NCBI RefSeq assembly: GCF_000622225.1
Contig: NZ_JHWD01000002.1
Location: forward strand, 1 to 64,000
Length of the DNA stretch: 64,000 nt
Direction: 5' to 3'
DNA from: Roseomonas mucosa ATCC BAA-692
Lineage (GTDB): Bacteria > Pseudomonadota > Alphaproteobacteria > Acetobacterales > Acetobacteraceae
The notes under the pieces were generated by a model. That model saw nothing but the letters and a program-made list of their open reading frames with translations. It was not told the DNA's origin and made no database searches. Positions 32,770 through 41,409 of this stretch are shown here, one piece after another (the first letter of the stretch is position 1; each line of letters begins with the position of its first letter). Made by a program: the position numbers and the translations under genes.

Positions 32770-33708
32770 TCAGTAGCCCCGTTCCGGGTCGTAGAGATTG
32801 GGCAGCGGATCGCCCGCCTCATGCGCGGCGATCGCCTCCGCGATATAGCGCGCACGCTCGCGCAGGCTGGCCATCGAGGCCAGATGCGGCGTCACGATCA
32901 CCTGGGGATGCGACCAGAGCGGGCTGTCGGAGGCCAGCGGCTCCGGCTCGAAGACATCCAGCAGCGCGCCGTCCAGATGGCCGTCGTCCAGCGCCGCCAG
33001 CAGGTCCGGCACCACGAGATGCGAGCCGCGCCCGACATTCACGACCTGCGCGCCGCGGGGCAGCAGGGACAGCAGGCGCGCATCGATCAGCCCGCGGGTT
33101 TCCGGTGTCGAGGGCAGCAGGCAGACCAGGATGTCGGTGCGCGCCAGGAAGGCCTCCAGTTCCTCCGCCCCCGCGAAGGATTCGACGCCCGGCAGTTCCT
33201 TGCGGGTGCGCGACCAGCCCGCGACCGGGAAGCCCAGCGCCCGCAGCATCCGCGCCGCCGTGCCGCCCAGGCTGCCCAGCCCCATGATGCCGACGCGCCG
33301 CTCCGGCGCGGTGAAGCGGGGGTTGAAGTTGTCCCAGCGCGCCTGCGCCTGCGCCAGCGCCATGCGCCGCGCCCCGCGCAGCAGGGACAGGCAGGCCCAG
33401 CTCACGAACTCGCCCATGCGCTGGCCCGTTTCCAGCCCGCCCATCCGCACCAGCGGAAGATGGCGCGGCCATTCCGGGTCACGCACGATGTTGTCCACCC
33501 CGGCGGCGGAGGAGAAGACGACGCGCAGGTTGGACAGGCGCTTCAGCCGGCCGGGCTCCGGGTCCCAGACCACGACATAGGACACGTCCTCCGGCGCCAC
33601 GGCGGCATCGTCCCACCAGCGGATATCCAGGCGCGGATCCACGGCCTGGAAAGCCTTGCGCCATTTCGGCACCGCTTCCTCGCCACCCGACTTCACCAGA
33701 ACAATCAC
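32770..33708 (-). CDS. ghrA: glyoxylate/hydroxypyruvate reductase A-like dehydrogenase
   Basis: The 312-residue protein has the GhrA length and layout. Key parts are SSAAGVDNI, the cofactor motif GIMGLGSLGGTAARMLRALGF followed by WSRTRKELPGV, the catalytic Arg in NVGRGSHLVVPDLLAAL, Glu in DVFEPEPLAS and His in IVTPHLASMASLRER. GhrA reduces glyoxylate and hydroxypyruvate with NADPH. The start is GTG 33708, chosen because the protein then begins MIVLVKSGG like its relatives, with a GGGGGCGAGC stretch just upstream. It heads the ghrA-aldolase-ATPase unit. Confidence 0.87.
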   Translation of the reverse strand: MIVLVKSGGEEAVPKWRKAFQAVDPRLDIRWWDDAAVAPEDVSYVVVWDPEPGRLKRLSNLRVVFSSAAGVDNIVRDPEWPRHLPLVRMGGLETGQRMGEFVSWACLSLLRGARRMALAQAQARWDNFNPRFTAPERRVGIMGLGSLGGTAARMLRALGFPVAGWSRTRKELPGVESFAGAEELEAFLARTDILVCLLPSTPETRGLIDARLLSLLPRGAQVVNVGRGSHLVVPDLLAALDDGHLDGALLDVFEPEPLASDSPLWSHPQVIVTPHLASMASLRERARYIAEAIAAHEAGDPLPNLYDPERGY

Positions 33709-33997
33709 TCGCTCGCCCCCGATTGCGGCCCCACGCGGCGGCGGCGGCCTCCATGAAGCCGGGCGCCGGCCCGGGCTGGCCCTTTGCCGCCCGGCGGCGC
33801 CCATGCAGGGTTCATGCCGTCCCGGGCAGCCCCGGTCCAGGCCAGGCCGCTCCCGACCGCCTTGAAGCCGCGCCGGTCCGGCGGCGGTGAACCCGATGGC
33901 ACCAGCATCGTTACCCCCCTGGAAATCTTCCCGGCCCGCGAGGCGCCGACTGACCGACCGACGCAGGACCGGGACCACCCGGAAGGAGAAAAACGCC

Positions 33998-34372
33998 ATG
34001 GCCGCCGATCCGACCACGATGCATCCGGCTTCCGGCTCCGGCAACGGACAGGAGAAGGAACAGGAGGCGCTGAAGGACACCTTTCCCGCCAGCGACCCGG
34101 TGGGGAACGAAGGCGGCAGGGGCTCGCGCGCCGTTCCGGCCTCGGAGATGCAGGATGAGGACCCCGCCCCGCTCGCGGACGGGAAGACCGTGTCCTATAC
34201 CTTCGACAGCCAGGAGAAGGCCAAGCTGGCCGGTGAAGGCGTGGTCCGTGCCGGGCTGGCCGAACGCAGCCGCCTTACGGTCGATGGGTCCTCCCTGCGT
34301 CTGGAGGTCGCCAGCAACGCGGCCGAGGACGCCGACAAAATGCTGCAACAGGCGGGCGGCCGCGCATCCTGA
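33998..34372 (+). CDS. hypothetical protein with DTFPASDP motif (124 aa)
   Basis: From ATG 33998, preceded by GGAAGGAG, the frame encodes 124 residues. The disordered N-terminal half contains EALKDTFPASDPVGN, a motif seen in many short alphaproteobacterial proteins of unknown function. The C-terminal half looks like a small alpha/beta domain (KTVSYTFDSQEKAKLAGEGVVRAGL, SLRLEVASNAAEDADKML). No signal or membrane segment is present. The stop TGA overlaps the presumed CTG start of the YdcF gene, suggesting coupling. Confidence 0.65.
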   Translation: MAADPTTMHPASGSGNGQEKEQEALKDTFPASDPVGNEGGRGSRAVPASEMQDEDPAPLADGKTVSYTFDSQEKAKLAGEGVVRAGLAERSRLTVDGSSLRLEVASNAAEDADKMLQQAGGRAS

Positions 34373-34899
34373 ACCCGGCCGCGCCAGGGCCCCGCGCCGC
34401 CATCGTCATCTTTGGCGCGGCGGTGCGGCCCGACGACTCCCCGAGCCAGACCCTGCGGCGGCGGGTGGAGGCGGCACTGTCGCATGGCCGCCACCGGCAT
34501 CCCCCGCCGCTTTACGTACCGACCGGGGCGAAGGGGCGGCACGGGCCGAGCGAGGCGAGCGTCATGGCCCGCCTGCTCCGCGAGGGTGGGGTGCCGTCCG
34601 GCGATATCCTGGAGGAGCCGACCGGCACGGACACGCTGTCCTCCGCCCGCGCCGTTGCCGGATTGCTGCAAGGCTGGCGCGGCCCCGTGCTGGTGTCTTC
34701 CTCGGCCTATCACATCCCGCGCTGCGTGCTGTTGCTGCGCCTGCTGGGCCTCCCGGCGCGCCGTGGCCCGGCAGCCCGCGCGGCCCCCGGCTTCCAGGAC
34801 TGGCGCTGGCGCCTGCGCGAGGCTCCGGCCATTCCCTACGACGCCGCCCTGGCGCTCTGGCACCGCCGCGCCGGGCGCGGACCGGCCCCGGCAGCCTGA
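34369..34899 (+). CDS. YdcF/DUF218-like protein, possibly with a CTG start
   Basis: The product is a YdcF-like (DUF218, SanA/ElyC-type) protein: AAIVIFGAAVRPDDSPSQTLRRRVEAAL at the N-terminus, then LYVPTGAKGRHGPSEASVMARLL, PTGTDTLSSARAV and LVSSSAYHIPRCVLLLRLLGL. The conserved first strand (IVIFGAA) lies upstream of the first ATG or GTG in frame. The only candidate start preserving it is CTG 34369, which overlaps the preceding gene's TGA; GTG 34423 would delete the strand. Relatives act in envelope or peptidoglycan-precursor metabolism. At about 176 residues it is near family length. Confidence 0.7.
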   Translation: MNPAAPGPRAAIVIFGAAVRPDDSPSQTLRRRVEAALSHGRHRHPPPLYVPTGAKGRHGPSEASVMARLLREGGVPSGDILEEPTGTDTLSSARAVAGLLQGWRGPVLVSSSAYHIPRCVLLLRLLGLPARRGPAARAAPGFQDWRWRLREAPAIPYDAALALWHRRAGRGPAPAA

Positions 34900-34965
34900 C
34901 CCCTTCCCGTCCCCCGCCCTCCATGCTTCCTCTGCCGCCGCATCGAGGCGAAGGGGAGTGAGGCC

Positions 34966-35673
34966 ATGGCGGAGCGGATGCTGGGAATCCTGGGCGGAAT
35001 GGGTCCTTTGGCCGGGGCGCAGTTCCTGTTGCGGATGACGTTGCTGACACCGGCGGAACGGGATCAGGATCACGTCCCCGCCGTGCTGTGGTCCGACCCC
35101 CGCATTCCCGACCGCACCCAGGCGCGCCTGCATGGCGGGGAGGACCCGCTGCCCGGCTTGTTGCGCGGCATACGCGGACTGGAGGCGGCCGGCTGCGGCG
35201 CGATCGCCATTCCCTGCAACACCGCTCATGGCTGGTACGAGCCGATGCGCGCCGCCACCTCCTTGCCGATCCTTCATATCGTCGATGCGGCGGCCCATGA
35301 CCTGCGCCGCCAGGGACTGTCCGGCGCCAGGGTCGGGTTGCTGGCCACGGCGGGCACGCTGGCGATGCGGCTGTACCAGGAACGCTTCGACACCCTCGGC
35401 CACGAGGTGATCACGCCGGACGAGGCGCAGATGCGCGACAAGGTCGGACCAGGCATCGCGCTGGTGAAGGCGAACCGGGTCGCGGAAGCCTATGCGCCCC
35501 TGGCGGAGGTGGCGGGGAGCCTGATCGCACGCGGCGCGGAGGCGGTGGTGCTGGGCTGCACGGAGATCCCGCTCGGGATCCAGGCCGGACCCGTCCTGCC
35601 TTTTCCGGTGGTGGACACGATCGACGCACTGGCCCGCGTCTCGATCGCATGGGCCAGGGGGGAGGCCGGGTAG
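34966..35673 (+). CDS. aspartate/glutamate racemase family protein
   Basis: The 235-residue protein has the two cysteine motifs of PLP-independent Asp/Glu racemases: AIPCNTAHGWYEP and VLGCTEIPLGI. It also has the glycine-rich start MLGILGGMGPLAGAQF and a central GLLATAGTLAMRLYQERFD. These enzymes racemise aspartate or glutamate, or act on related amino or hydroxy acids. ATG 34966 follows a GAGTGAGG stretch. The substrate is not determined by sequence. Confidence 0.88.
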   Translation: MAERMLGILGGMGPLAGAQFLLRMTLLTPAERDQDHVPAVLWSDPRIPDRTQARLHGGEDPLPGLLRGIRGLEAAGCGAIAIPCNTAHGWYEPMRAATSLPILHIVDAAAHDLRRQGLSGARVGLLATAGTLAMRLYQERFDTLGHEVITPDEAQMRDKVGPGIALVKANRVAEAYAPLAEVAGSLIARGAEAVVLGCTEIPLGIQAGPVLPFPVVDTIDALARVSIAWARGEAG

Positions 35674-35794
35674 GAAGCGGCGCGGAAGCAAGGACCGGCC
35701 GGCGGGATCAGGAAGCGGGCCGGTCTTTGTCCATGCCGGTTGCGGAGAAGCTGGTCACGCAGGGAACCGGCCGCCAGGGACAGCCGGGGCAGGC

Positions 35795-36043
35795 TCAGTC
35801 GTCGTCGCACTCGCAGCCAATGGTCGGGCCGGTGTCGGCACGGATGATGTGGTGGTCCACCCATTCGGCCACCAGGCGCTGCGCCTCGCTCACCGAGGCT
35901 TCCGGATGGTGGATGCGGTACAGGGCCGTGCAGGCGCGGAACGACGACAGGTCGTCATTGCCGCCCTCCCGCAGCTCGCGGTAGGCGGTCACAACGGCCC
36001 GCTCGCAGCGGCGGGCGATGTGGCTGAACTCCTGACCCATCAT
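35795..36043 (-). CDS. small hypothetical protein with C-terminal CxC, behind a Fur-like site (82 aa)
   Basis: The frame encodes 82 residues. A helical N-terminal part (FSHIARRCERAVVTAYRELREGG) is followed by FRACTALYRIHHPEASVSEAQRLVAEWV and an acidic tail GCECDDD. Four cysteines, two of them as CxC at the end, could bind metal. ATG codons 36043 and 36040 both follow GGAG. A good promoter (TTGAAT, 17 bp, TATAAC) and a Fur-like 17-mer lie upstream, so iron-responsive expression is likely. No family was recognised. Confidence 0.7.
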   Translation of the reverse strand: MMGQEFSHIARRCERAVVTAYRELREGGNDDLSSFRACTALYRIHHPEASVSEAQRLVAEWVDHHIIRADTGPTIGCECDDD

Positions 36044-36066
36044 ACACTCCAGCGTTTGCGAGTTAT

Positions 36067-36083
36067 TTGAGAATCGCTCGCAA
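36067..36083 (-). promoter_or_regulatory. Fur-like operator, copy 1
   Basis: On the minus strand the 17-mer reads TTGCGAGCGATTCTCAA, an imperfect inverted repeat (TTGCGAG/TTCTCAA) resembling Fur-family boxes. It lies just after the predicted transcription start of the 82-aa gene. The same word shape recurs at 49644-49660. Confidence 0.6.
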
Positions 36084-36094
36084 TTCGTTCCTAG

Positions 36095-36123
36095 GTTATA
36101 TTCTCGCATGAACGCCTATTCAA
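36095..36123 (-). promoter_or_regulatory. sigma70-type promoter of the 82-aa gene
   Basis: TTGAAT (36118-36123) and TATAAC (36095-36100), read on the minus strand, are exactly 17 bp apart. The predicted start falls about 45 nt before the ATG and next to the Fur-like site. Confidence 0.7.
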
Positions 36124-36215
36124 GCGTTCAAGCCGTTACGTCCCTGGCCCTGGCGCGATTCCCTCAATCCGGACCGGGCAGGGACGGATTTAAGGCGAAG
36201 ATCCGCCCGCCGTCA

Positions 36216-36267
36216 CTCCCTGTCGTCCGGACCATGGGCGGATCGCCCAGGCCCGGACGACAGGGAG
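36216..36267. terminator. long hairpin downstream of the tartrate dehydrogenase-like gene
   Basis: CTCCCTGTCGTCCGG (36216-36230) is perfectly complementary to 36253-36267, giving a 15-bp stem with a 22-nt loop that itself contains GGGCG/CGCCC. It starts 16 bp after the leftward gene's stop. There is no T-run on either strand, so it may act as an mRNA 3'-end stabiliser or attenuating structure rather than a classic terminator. Confidence 0.6.
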
Positions 36268-36283
36268 ACCCTGGCTGGCCAGG

Positions 36284-37366
36284 CTAGGCGGCCCCGACCA
36301 GCGCCGCCAGCGCCTTGCCCAGATCCTCCGTCCCGGCCTGCCCGCCCATGTCGCGGGTGCGCGGACCGCCCTCGGCCAGCAGCTTCTCGATGGCATCGGT
36401 GATCGCCTGCGCAGCCTCCGCCTCCCCCAGATGCTCCAGCATCATGGCGCCGGACCAGATCTGTCCGATCGGGTTGCAGATGCCCTTGCCGGCGATGTCG
36501 GGCGCGGAGCCGTGCACCGGCTCGAACATCGAGGGATGCAGCTTCTCCGGGTTGATGTTGGCCGATGGCGCGATGCCGATGGAGCCCGCCACCGCCGGAC
36601 CGAGGTCGGAAAGGATGTCGCCGAAGAGATTGGAGCCCACCACCACGTCGAACCAGTCCGGATGCTGCACGAAATGGGCGCAGAGGATGTCGATGTGGTA
36701 CTGGTCCGTCTGCACCTCCGGATACTGCGCCGCCATGGCGGCGAAGCGCTCGTCCCAGAAGGGCATGGTGAAGGTGATGCCGTTGGACTTGGTGGCCGAG
36801 GTCAACTTGCGCCGCTTGCGCGTGCGCGCGAGGTCGAAGGCATAGCGGATGATGCGGTCCACGCCGGTGCGGGTGAAGACGCTGTCCTGCGTCACGAATT
36901 CCCGCTCGGTGCCGGGGAACATGCGGCCGCCGCTGCTGCTGTACTCGCCCTCGGTGTTCTCGCGCACCACCACGAAGTCGATATCGGCGGGGCCGCGTCC
37001 GGCCAGCGGCGTGCGCACGCCCGGCATCAGGCGGCAGGGCCGCACGTTGGCATACTGGTCGAAGCCGCGCCGCATGGGGATCAGCAGGCCCCAGAGCGAG
37101 ACATGGTCCGGCACGCCCGGCCAGCCCACCGCGCCCAGGAAGACGGAGTCGGATTCGCGGAGCTGCTCCAGGCCGTCCTCCGGCATCATCGCCCCGGTGT
37201 GCAGGTAGCGGTCGCAGGACCAGTCGTATTCCCTGCATTCCAGCGAGAAACCGAATCGGCGCCCGGCCGCTTCCAGGACCCTGAGCCCCTCCGGCACGGT
37301 CTCGCGTCCGATTCCGTCGCCGGGGATCACGGCGATACGGTGCTTGCGCGGCTCGGCCATCGGCAT
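36284..37366 (-). CDS. tartrate/D-malate dehydrogenase (isopropylmalate dehydrogenase superfamily)
   Basis: The 360-residue protein has AVIPGDGIGRETVPEGLRVLE and the decarboxylating-dehydrogenase signature SNLFGDILSDLGPAVAGSIGIAPSANI. FEPVHGSAPDIAGKG and the substrate segment VVRENTEGEYSSSGGRMF are also present. The NTEGEYS form and the DHVSLWGLLIPMRRGFDQYANVRP segment are typical of tartrate dehydrogenase/decarboxylase and D-malate dehydrogenase rather than LeuB. It oxidises a 2-hydroxy dicarboxylic acid with NAD+, with or without decarboxylation. ATG 37366 and 37360 are both possible starts. Confidence 0.85.
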   Translation of the reverse strand: MPMAEPRKHRIAVIPGDGIGRETVPEGLRVLEAAGRRFGFSLECREYDWSCDRYLHTGAMMPEDGLEQLRESDSVFLGAVGWPGVPDHVSLWGLLIPMRRGFDQYANVRPCRLMPGVRTPLAGRGPADIDFVVVRENTEGEYSSSGGRMFPGTEREFVTQDSVFTRTGVDRIIRYAFDLARTRKRRKLTSATKSNGITFTMPFWDERFAAMAAQYPEVQTDQYHIDILCAHFVQHPDWFDVVVGSNLFGDILSDLGPAVAGSIGIAPSANINPEKLHPSMFEPVHGSAPDIAGKGICNPIGQIWSGAMMLEHLGEAEAAQAITDAIEKLLAEGGPRTRDMGGQAGTEDLGKALAALVGAA

Positions 37367-37513
37367 TTCCCTCGGTGTTGGCGGCAAGTTGGCGCCATCG
37401 CGGGCATGCGGCAAGGTCGGGCCGTCCCGGGGTCGGGCCACCATGGTCGGACCACCATGGCCAGACCCCGGGACGGGGCCATTGGGCCGGCCTTCCGGGC
37501 CGAGGAGGAATGC

Positions 37514-38836
37514 ATGGCGGGCAGTCAGGGTGGCGCGCGGGGCACGGTGGAGCCGCACCGCATCGTGGTGGTGGGCGGCGGCGCGGCGGGGCTCGACCTT
37601 TCCATCCGTCTGGCGAGCCATCGGCGCCGGCCCGTGCCCTATGCCGTCACCCTGGTGGACCGCAGCGGCAGCTATGTCTGGAAGCCGCGGCTGCACGAGG
37701 TCGCGGCCGGCACGCTCGACACCGCGCAGGAACAGGTCTCCTACCTTGCCCATGCGCGGCGGCACGGCTTCACCTACTGGCCCGGCCTGCTGCGCGGGCT
37801 GGACCGGGCACGGCGGCGGTTGACGCTGGGCACGCTGCAGGGACCGGGCGGCGAGGACACGGTCACCACCCGCCTGACCTATGACACGCTCGTCTTCGCG
37901 GTCGGCAGCCATGCCGACGACTTCGGCACGCCCGGCGCCCAGGAGCATTGCCGCTTCATCGACAGCCGCGACCAGGCGGAAGCCTTCACCGTCGCGATGC
38001 GCGAGGAGATCATCCGGACGCTCGCCGACCGTCCGGACCGGTCGCTCTCCATCGCCATCGTCGGGGCGGGCGCCACGGGCACGGAGTTGGCCGGGGAGAT
38101 CAACCACGCGCTCGACCTCGCCGCCGGCTATGGCCTGCCGGGGCTGCGCCAGCGCATCCACATCACGCTGATCGAGGCCGCGCCGCGCATCCTGCCCGCC
38201 CTGCCCGAGCGGGTTTCCACCGCCGCGGCCCGGGTGCTGGGCGAGATCGGGGTGGAGGTGCTGACCGGCGACCCCGTCGCCTCGGTCGATGCCGGCGGCC
38301 TGACGCTGAAGAGCGGGCGGCGGATCGACGCCGCGCTGCGGGTCTGGGCCGCGGGCATCCGCGCGCCCTCGGTGCTGCGGGAGATGGACGGGCTGGAGGT
38401 GGACCGGGCGGACCGCCTCGTGGTGCGGCCCACGCTGCAGACCTCGCGCGACCCGGCGATCTTCGCCCTGGGCGATTGCAGCTCCCTGGTGCCGGAGGGT
38501 GCCCAGCGCCCCCTCGCCGCCACCGCCCAGGTGGCGCACCAGGAGGCCCGGCACCTCGCCGCGCATCTGCCGGATTTCCTGGCGGGGCGGGAGCTGCCGC
38601 CCTTCCGCTACAAGGAGCGCGGCTCCCTGGTCTCGCTGGGCGGCTACGACGCCTTCGGCAGCCTGGGGCGGCTCGGCGTGCTGCCCGGCGGCTTCATCGA
38701 GGGGCGCTTCGCCCAGCTCAGCTACAACATGCTCTACCGCCAGTACCAGTACGTGGTGCATGGCCGCCGCGTGCCGCTGATCTGGGCCTCGGAGCTGCTG
38801 CAAAGGCTCGCCAAGCCCCGGCTGCGGCTGGACTGA
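37514..38836 (+). CDS. FAD-dependent pyridine nucleotide oxidoreductase (NDH-2-like)
   Basis: The 440-residue protein has two dinucleotide-binding motifs: VVVGGGAAGLDLSIRLA near residue 20 for FAD, and IAIVGAGATGTELAGEINHAL for NAD(P)H. LVFAVGSHADDFGTPG and ALGDCSSLV complete the FAD site. The C-terminal region YKERGSLVSLGGYDAFG and LLQRLAKPRLRLD resembles the membrane-associating end of type II NADH dehydrogenases, which pass electrons from NADH to quinone without pumping. A strong GAGGAGG precedes ATG 37514. It is divergent from the tartrate dehydrogenase-like gene. Confidence 0.85.
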   Translation: MAGSQGGARGTVEPHRIVVVGGGAAGLDLSIRLASHRRRPVPYAVTLVDRSGSYVWKPRLHEVAAGTLDTAQEQVSYLAHARRHGFTYWPGLLRGLDRARRRLTLGTLQGPGGEDTVTTRLTYDTLVFAVGSHADDFGTPGAQEHCRFIDSRDQAEAFTVAMREEIIRTLADRPDRSLSIAIVGAGATGTELAGEINHALDLAAGYGLPGLRQRIHITLIEAAPRILPALPERVSTAAARVLGEIGVEVLTGDPVASVDAGGLTLKSGRRIDAALRVWAAGIRAPSVLREMDGLEVDRADRLVVRPTLQTSRDPAIFALGDCSSLVPEGAQRPLAATAQVAHQEARHLAAHLPDFLAGRELPPFRYKERGSLVSLGGYDAFGSLGRLGVLPGGFIEGRFAQLSYNMLYRQYQYVVHGRRVPLIWASELLQRLAKPRLRLD

Positions 38837-38957
38837 CGCCCCCATGCCGCGCCGCAGCATCCCGTTGCGGCGCGGCATAACGCGATTGGCATGAAGCGGC
38901 CCGCCGCCGCGCTGCTATTTTCCGGGCTTCCGGCGAAAAAGCAGAAGGCAGAGCAGA

Positions 38958-40574
38958 ATGGCCGACACGCCTCGGAACTCCATCCTCACGACCCGGCAGG
39001 GCCATCCCGTCCGCGACAACCAGAGCATGCGGACCGTGGGGGAACGCGGCCCCGCCACCCTGGAGAACTACCAGTTCATCGAGAAGATCACGCATTTCGA
39101 CCGGGAGCGCATCCCGGAGCGCGTGGTCCATGCGCGCGGCACCGGCGCGCACGGCTATTTCGAGGCCTATGGCAAGATCGGCGACGAGCCCGCCACGAAG
39201 TACACACGCGCCAAGGTGCTGACCAGGGCGGGCCACAGGACGCCGCTCTTCGTACGCTTCTCCACCGTCATCGGCTCCAAGGACAGTCCGGAGACGGCGC
39301 GCGACCCGCGCGGCTTCGCGGTCAAGTTCTACACCGAGGACGGCAACTGGGACCTGGTCGGCAACAACCTGCGGATCTTCTTCATCCGTGACGCCATCAA
39401 GTTCCCGGACATGATCCATGCCTTCAAGCCCGATCCGGTGACCAACCGGCAGGAAGCCTGGCGCTTCTACGACTTCGTGCAGCACCATCCCGAGGCGCTG
39501 CACATGGTCACCTGGGTGAAGAGCCCCTGGGGCATCCCGGCGGACTACCGGCACATGGAGGGCTCCTCGGTCAACACCTACAAGCTGGTCAACGACCGGG
39601 GCGAGGCGGTGCTCGCCAAGTTCTCCTGGGTGCCGAAGCAGGGCGTGAAGAACCTCACCACGCCGGAGGCCGCGAGGATCCAGGCCGAGGAGGTCGGCCA
39701 CGCGACCAAGGACCTCTACGAGGCCATCGAGCGCGGCGACTATCCCGAATGGGAATTCTGCGTGCAGGTCATGGCCGATGGCGAGCATCCGGAGCTCGAC
39801 TTCGATCCGCTGGACGATACCAAGCGCTGGCCGGAGGACCGCTTCCCGCTGCTGAAGGTCGGCCGCATGGTGCTGGACCGGAACGTGGACAACTTCTTCG
39901 CGGAAACCGAGCAGGCGGCCTTCGGCACCGGCGTGCTGGTCGACGGCATCGACTTCTCGGACGACAAGATGCTGCAGGGGCGGACGCTGTCCTATTCCGA
40001 CACGCAGCGCTACCGCGTCGGCGCCAACTACCTGCAACTGCCGATCAACGCGCCGAAGAACGGCCAGCGCACCAACCAGCGGGATGGGCAGATGGCCTTC
40101 CAGGTGGATGGCGGCGGCGAGAACAGGCACGTCAACTACGAGCCCAGCTCGCAGGGCGGCTTGCGGGAGGCGCCGCAGCCGGAGCGGGACTATCACCAGC
40201 TCGTCCACGGGCATCTCGGCCGCTACCAGACGACGATGACCCAGTCCGACTACAGGCAGGCCGGGGACCGCTACCGCAGCTTCGAGGACTGGGAGCGCGA
40301 CGACCTGATCGGCAACATGGTCGCCGACATGAAGGCCTGCCCGGAGGAGATCGCCCTGCGCATGGTCTGGCACTGGTGGCATTGCGACGAGGACTATGGC
40401 CGCCGCGTGGCCGAGGGCGCCGGGATCGACCTGAAGAAGGCCCTGGCCCTGCCACCCCTGCCCGGCAAGCCGGCCCCCGGCGAAAGGCGGCCCGGGCCGA
40501 CCTATACCAGCGGCCAGCGCGAGGAAGGCACCGCGGCCGCCGGCAAGGCGCGGGAGCCGGTGCCCGCCAAGTAG
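38958..40574 (+). CDS. monofunctional heme catalase
   Basis: The 538-residue protein is a heme catalase, converting hydrogen peroxide to water and oxygen. [19 protein letters not shown] carries the distal His. [37 protein letters not shown] carries the essential Asn region, and [14 protein letters not shown] carries the proximal heme-ligand Tyr. Length is that of small-subunit catalases with a short C-terminal extension ([20 protein letters not shown]). It converges on an ankyrin-repeat gene, recalling the katB-ankB association in Pseudomonas aeruginosa. Confidence 0.95.
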   Translation: MADTPRNSILTTRQGHPVRDNQSMRTVGERGPATLENYQFIEKITHFDRERIPERVVHARGTGAHGYFEAYGKIGDEPATKYTRAKVLTRAGHRTPLFVRFSTVIGSKDSPETARDPRGFAVKFYTEDGNWDLVGNNLRIFFIRDAIKFPDMIHAFKPDPVTNRQEAWRFYDFVQHHPEALHMVTWVKSPWGIPADYRHMEGSSVNTYKLVNDRGEAVLAKFSWVPKQGVKNLTTPEAARIQAEEVGHATKDLYEAIERGDYPEWEFCVQVMADGEHPELDFDPLDDTKRWPEDRFPLLKVGRMVLDRNVDNFFAETEQAAFGTGVLVDGIDFSDDKMLQGRTLSYSDTQRYRVGANYLQLPINAPKNGQRTNQRDGQMAFQVDGGGENRHVNYEPSSQGGLREAPQPERDYHQLVHGHLGRYQTTMTQSDYRQAGDRYRSFEDWERDDLIGNMVADMKACPEEIALRMVWHWWHCDEDYGRRVAEGAGIDLKKALALPPLPGKPAPGERRPGPTYTSGQREEGTAAAGKAREPVPAK

Positions 40575-40604
40575 CGGACGGGCGCTTCATTCCGGCACGA
40601 CGGA

Positions 40605-40631
40605 AAGGGCGCCGGACCACCCGGCGCCCTT
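40605..40631. terminator. hairpin between convergent catalase and ankyrin genes
   Basis: AAGGGCGCCGG and CCGGCGCCCTT form an 11-bp perfect stem with a 5-nt loop, 30 bp beyond the catalase stop and 41 bp before the ankyrin gene's stop. It is symmetric, so it could end both transcripts. Confidence 0.7.
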
Positions 40632-40671
40632 GCTGCGTCGCCTGGTTCTCGCCCGTGCTGCCCGGAGGCGG

Positions 40672-41193
40672 TCAGCCCTCCGCCAGCAGGGCGGCCGTGT
40701 CGGGCGCGTTCATCGCGCGGGCGGCGTCCAGCGCGGTCATGTCGCGGGCATCCCGCGCCTCGCGGTCGGCGCCCTGCTCCAGCAGCAGCCGCACCAGCCC
40801 GGTGCGGTTGAACATGGCCGCCATCATCAGCGGCGTGCGCCCGTCGCCGCCATGCCCCTCGATCCGCGCGCCGTGTTCCAGCAGAAGCCGCACGATCTCC
40901 TCGCCGCCCTTGAAGCACGCGGCGCCCAGCGGCGTCTGGCCCCGGTCGTTGGCGATCTCCGGATCGGCCCCGCCCTCCAGCAGCGCGCGCACCGTGTCTG
41001 TCTGCAGGTGATAGGCCGCCAGCATCAGCAGCGTGTCGCCCTTGTCGTTGCGCAGGTTGGGCGGCAGCCCCTGCGCCAGCAGGGACCGCATCTGCTCCGC
41101 GCCGCCGCTGCGCGCGAGCTGGAAGACGCGCCCGGCGAAGGCGATGGTTTCCTCATCCGGCTGTGGCCGGAGCGTGGGGCTCGAATCCGACAT
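40672..41193 (-). CDS. ankyrin repeat protein
   Basis: The 173-residue protein consists of about four ankyrin repeats after a short helical start: NDKGDTLLMLAAYHLQTDTVRALLEGGADPEIAN, then DRGQTPLGAACFKGGEEIVRLLLEHGARIEG, DGRTPLMMAAMFNRTGLVRLLLEQGADREAR and DMTALDAARAMN. No signal peptide is visible, so it is probably cytosolic. Ankyrin proteins beside catalase genes have been shown in Pseudomonas to support catalase activity or resistance to peroxide; here the link is by position only. Confidence 0.88.
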   Translation of the reverse strand: MSDSSPTLRPQPDEETIAFAGRVFQLARSGGAEQMRSLLAQGLPPNLRNDKGDTLLMLAAYHLQTDTVRALLEGGADPEIANDRGQTPLGAACFKGGEEIVRLLLEHGARIEGHGGDGRTPLMMAAMFNRTGLVRLLLEQGADREARDARDMTALDAARAMNAPDTAALLAEG

Positions 41194-41409
41194 CCCGCCT
41201 CCTGTTCGTGTCACATCCGGACCGCAGGCCGGGCCCGGCACAGGGGCAGAACGCCGCGGCCGCTTTCCGGCTGCGGCGCCATGGCGGATCGCTGTCCGGC
41301 AGGCCGGGAAGCGCGCCCGGCGGCGCTGTCCCGGATTCTTCTCCTGATCGCGGCGCCGGGGCCTGCTACTGGGCAGGCTGGACCTTCGCGAATCCGGACT
41401 CCACCGCCC

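Noticed and set aside
35795-36043. 82-aa protein as bacterioferritin-associated ferredoxin (Bfd)
   Set aside because: The four cysteines do not have the CxC then CxxC spacing of Bfd.
41247-41409. Upstream extension of the MgtC gene
   Set aside because: It adds a non-homologous, Arg/Pro-rich leader; GTG 41410 gives the normal family N-terminus.
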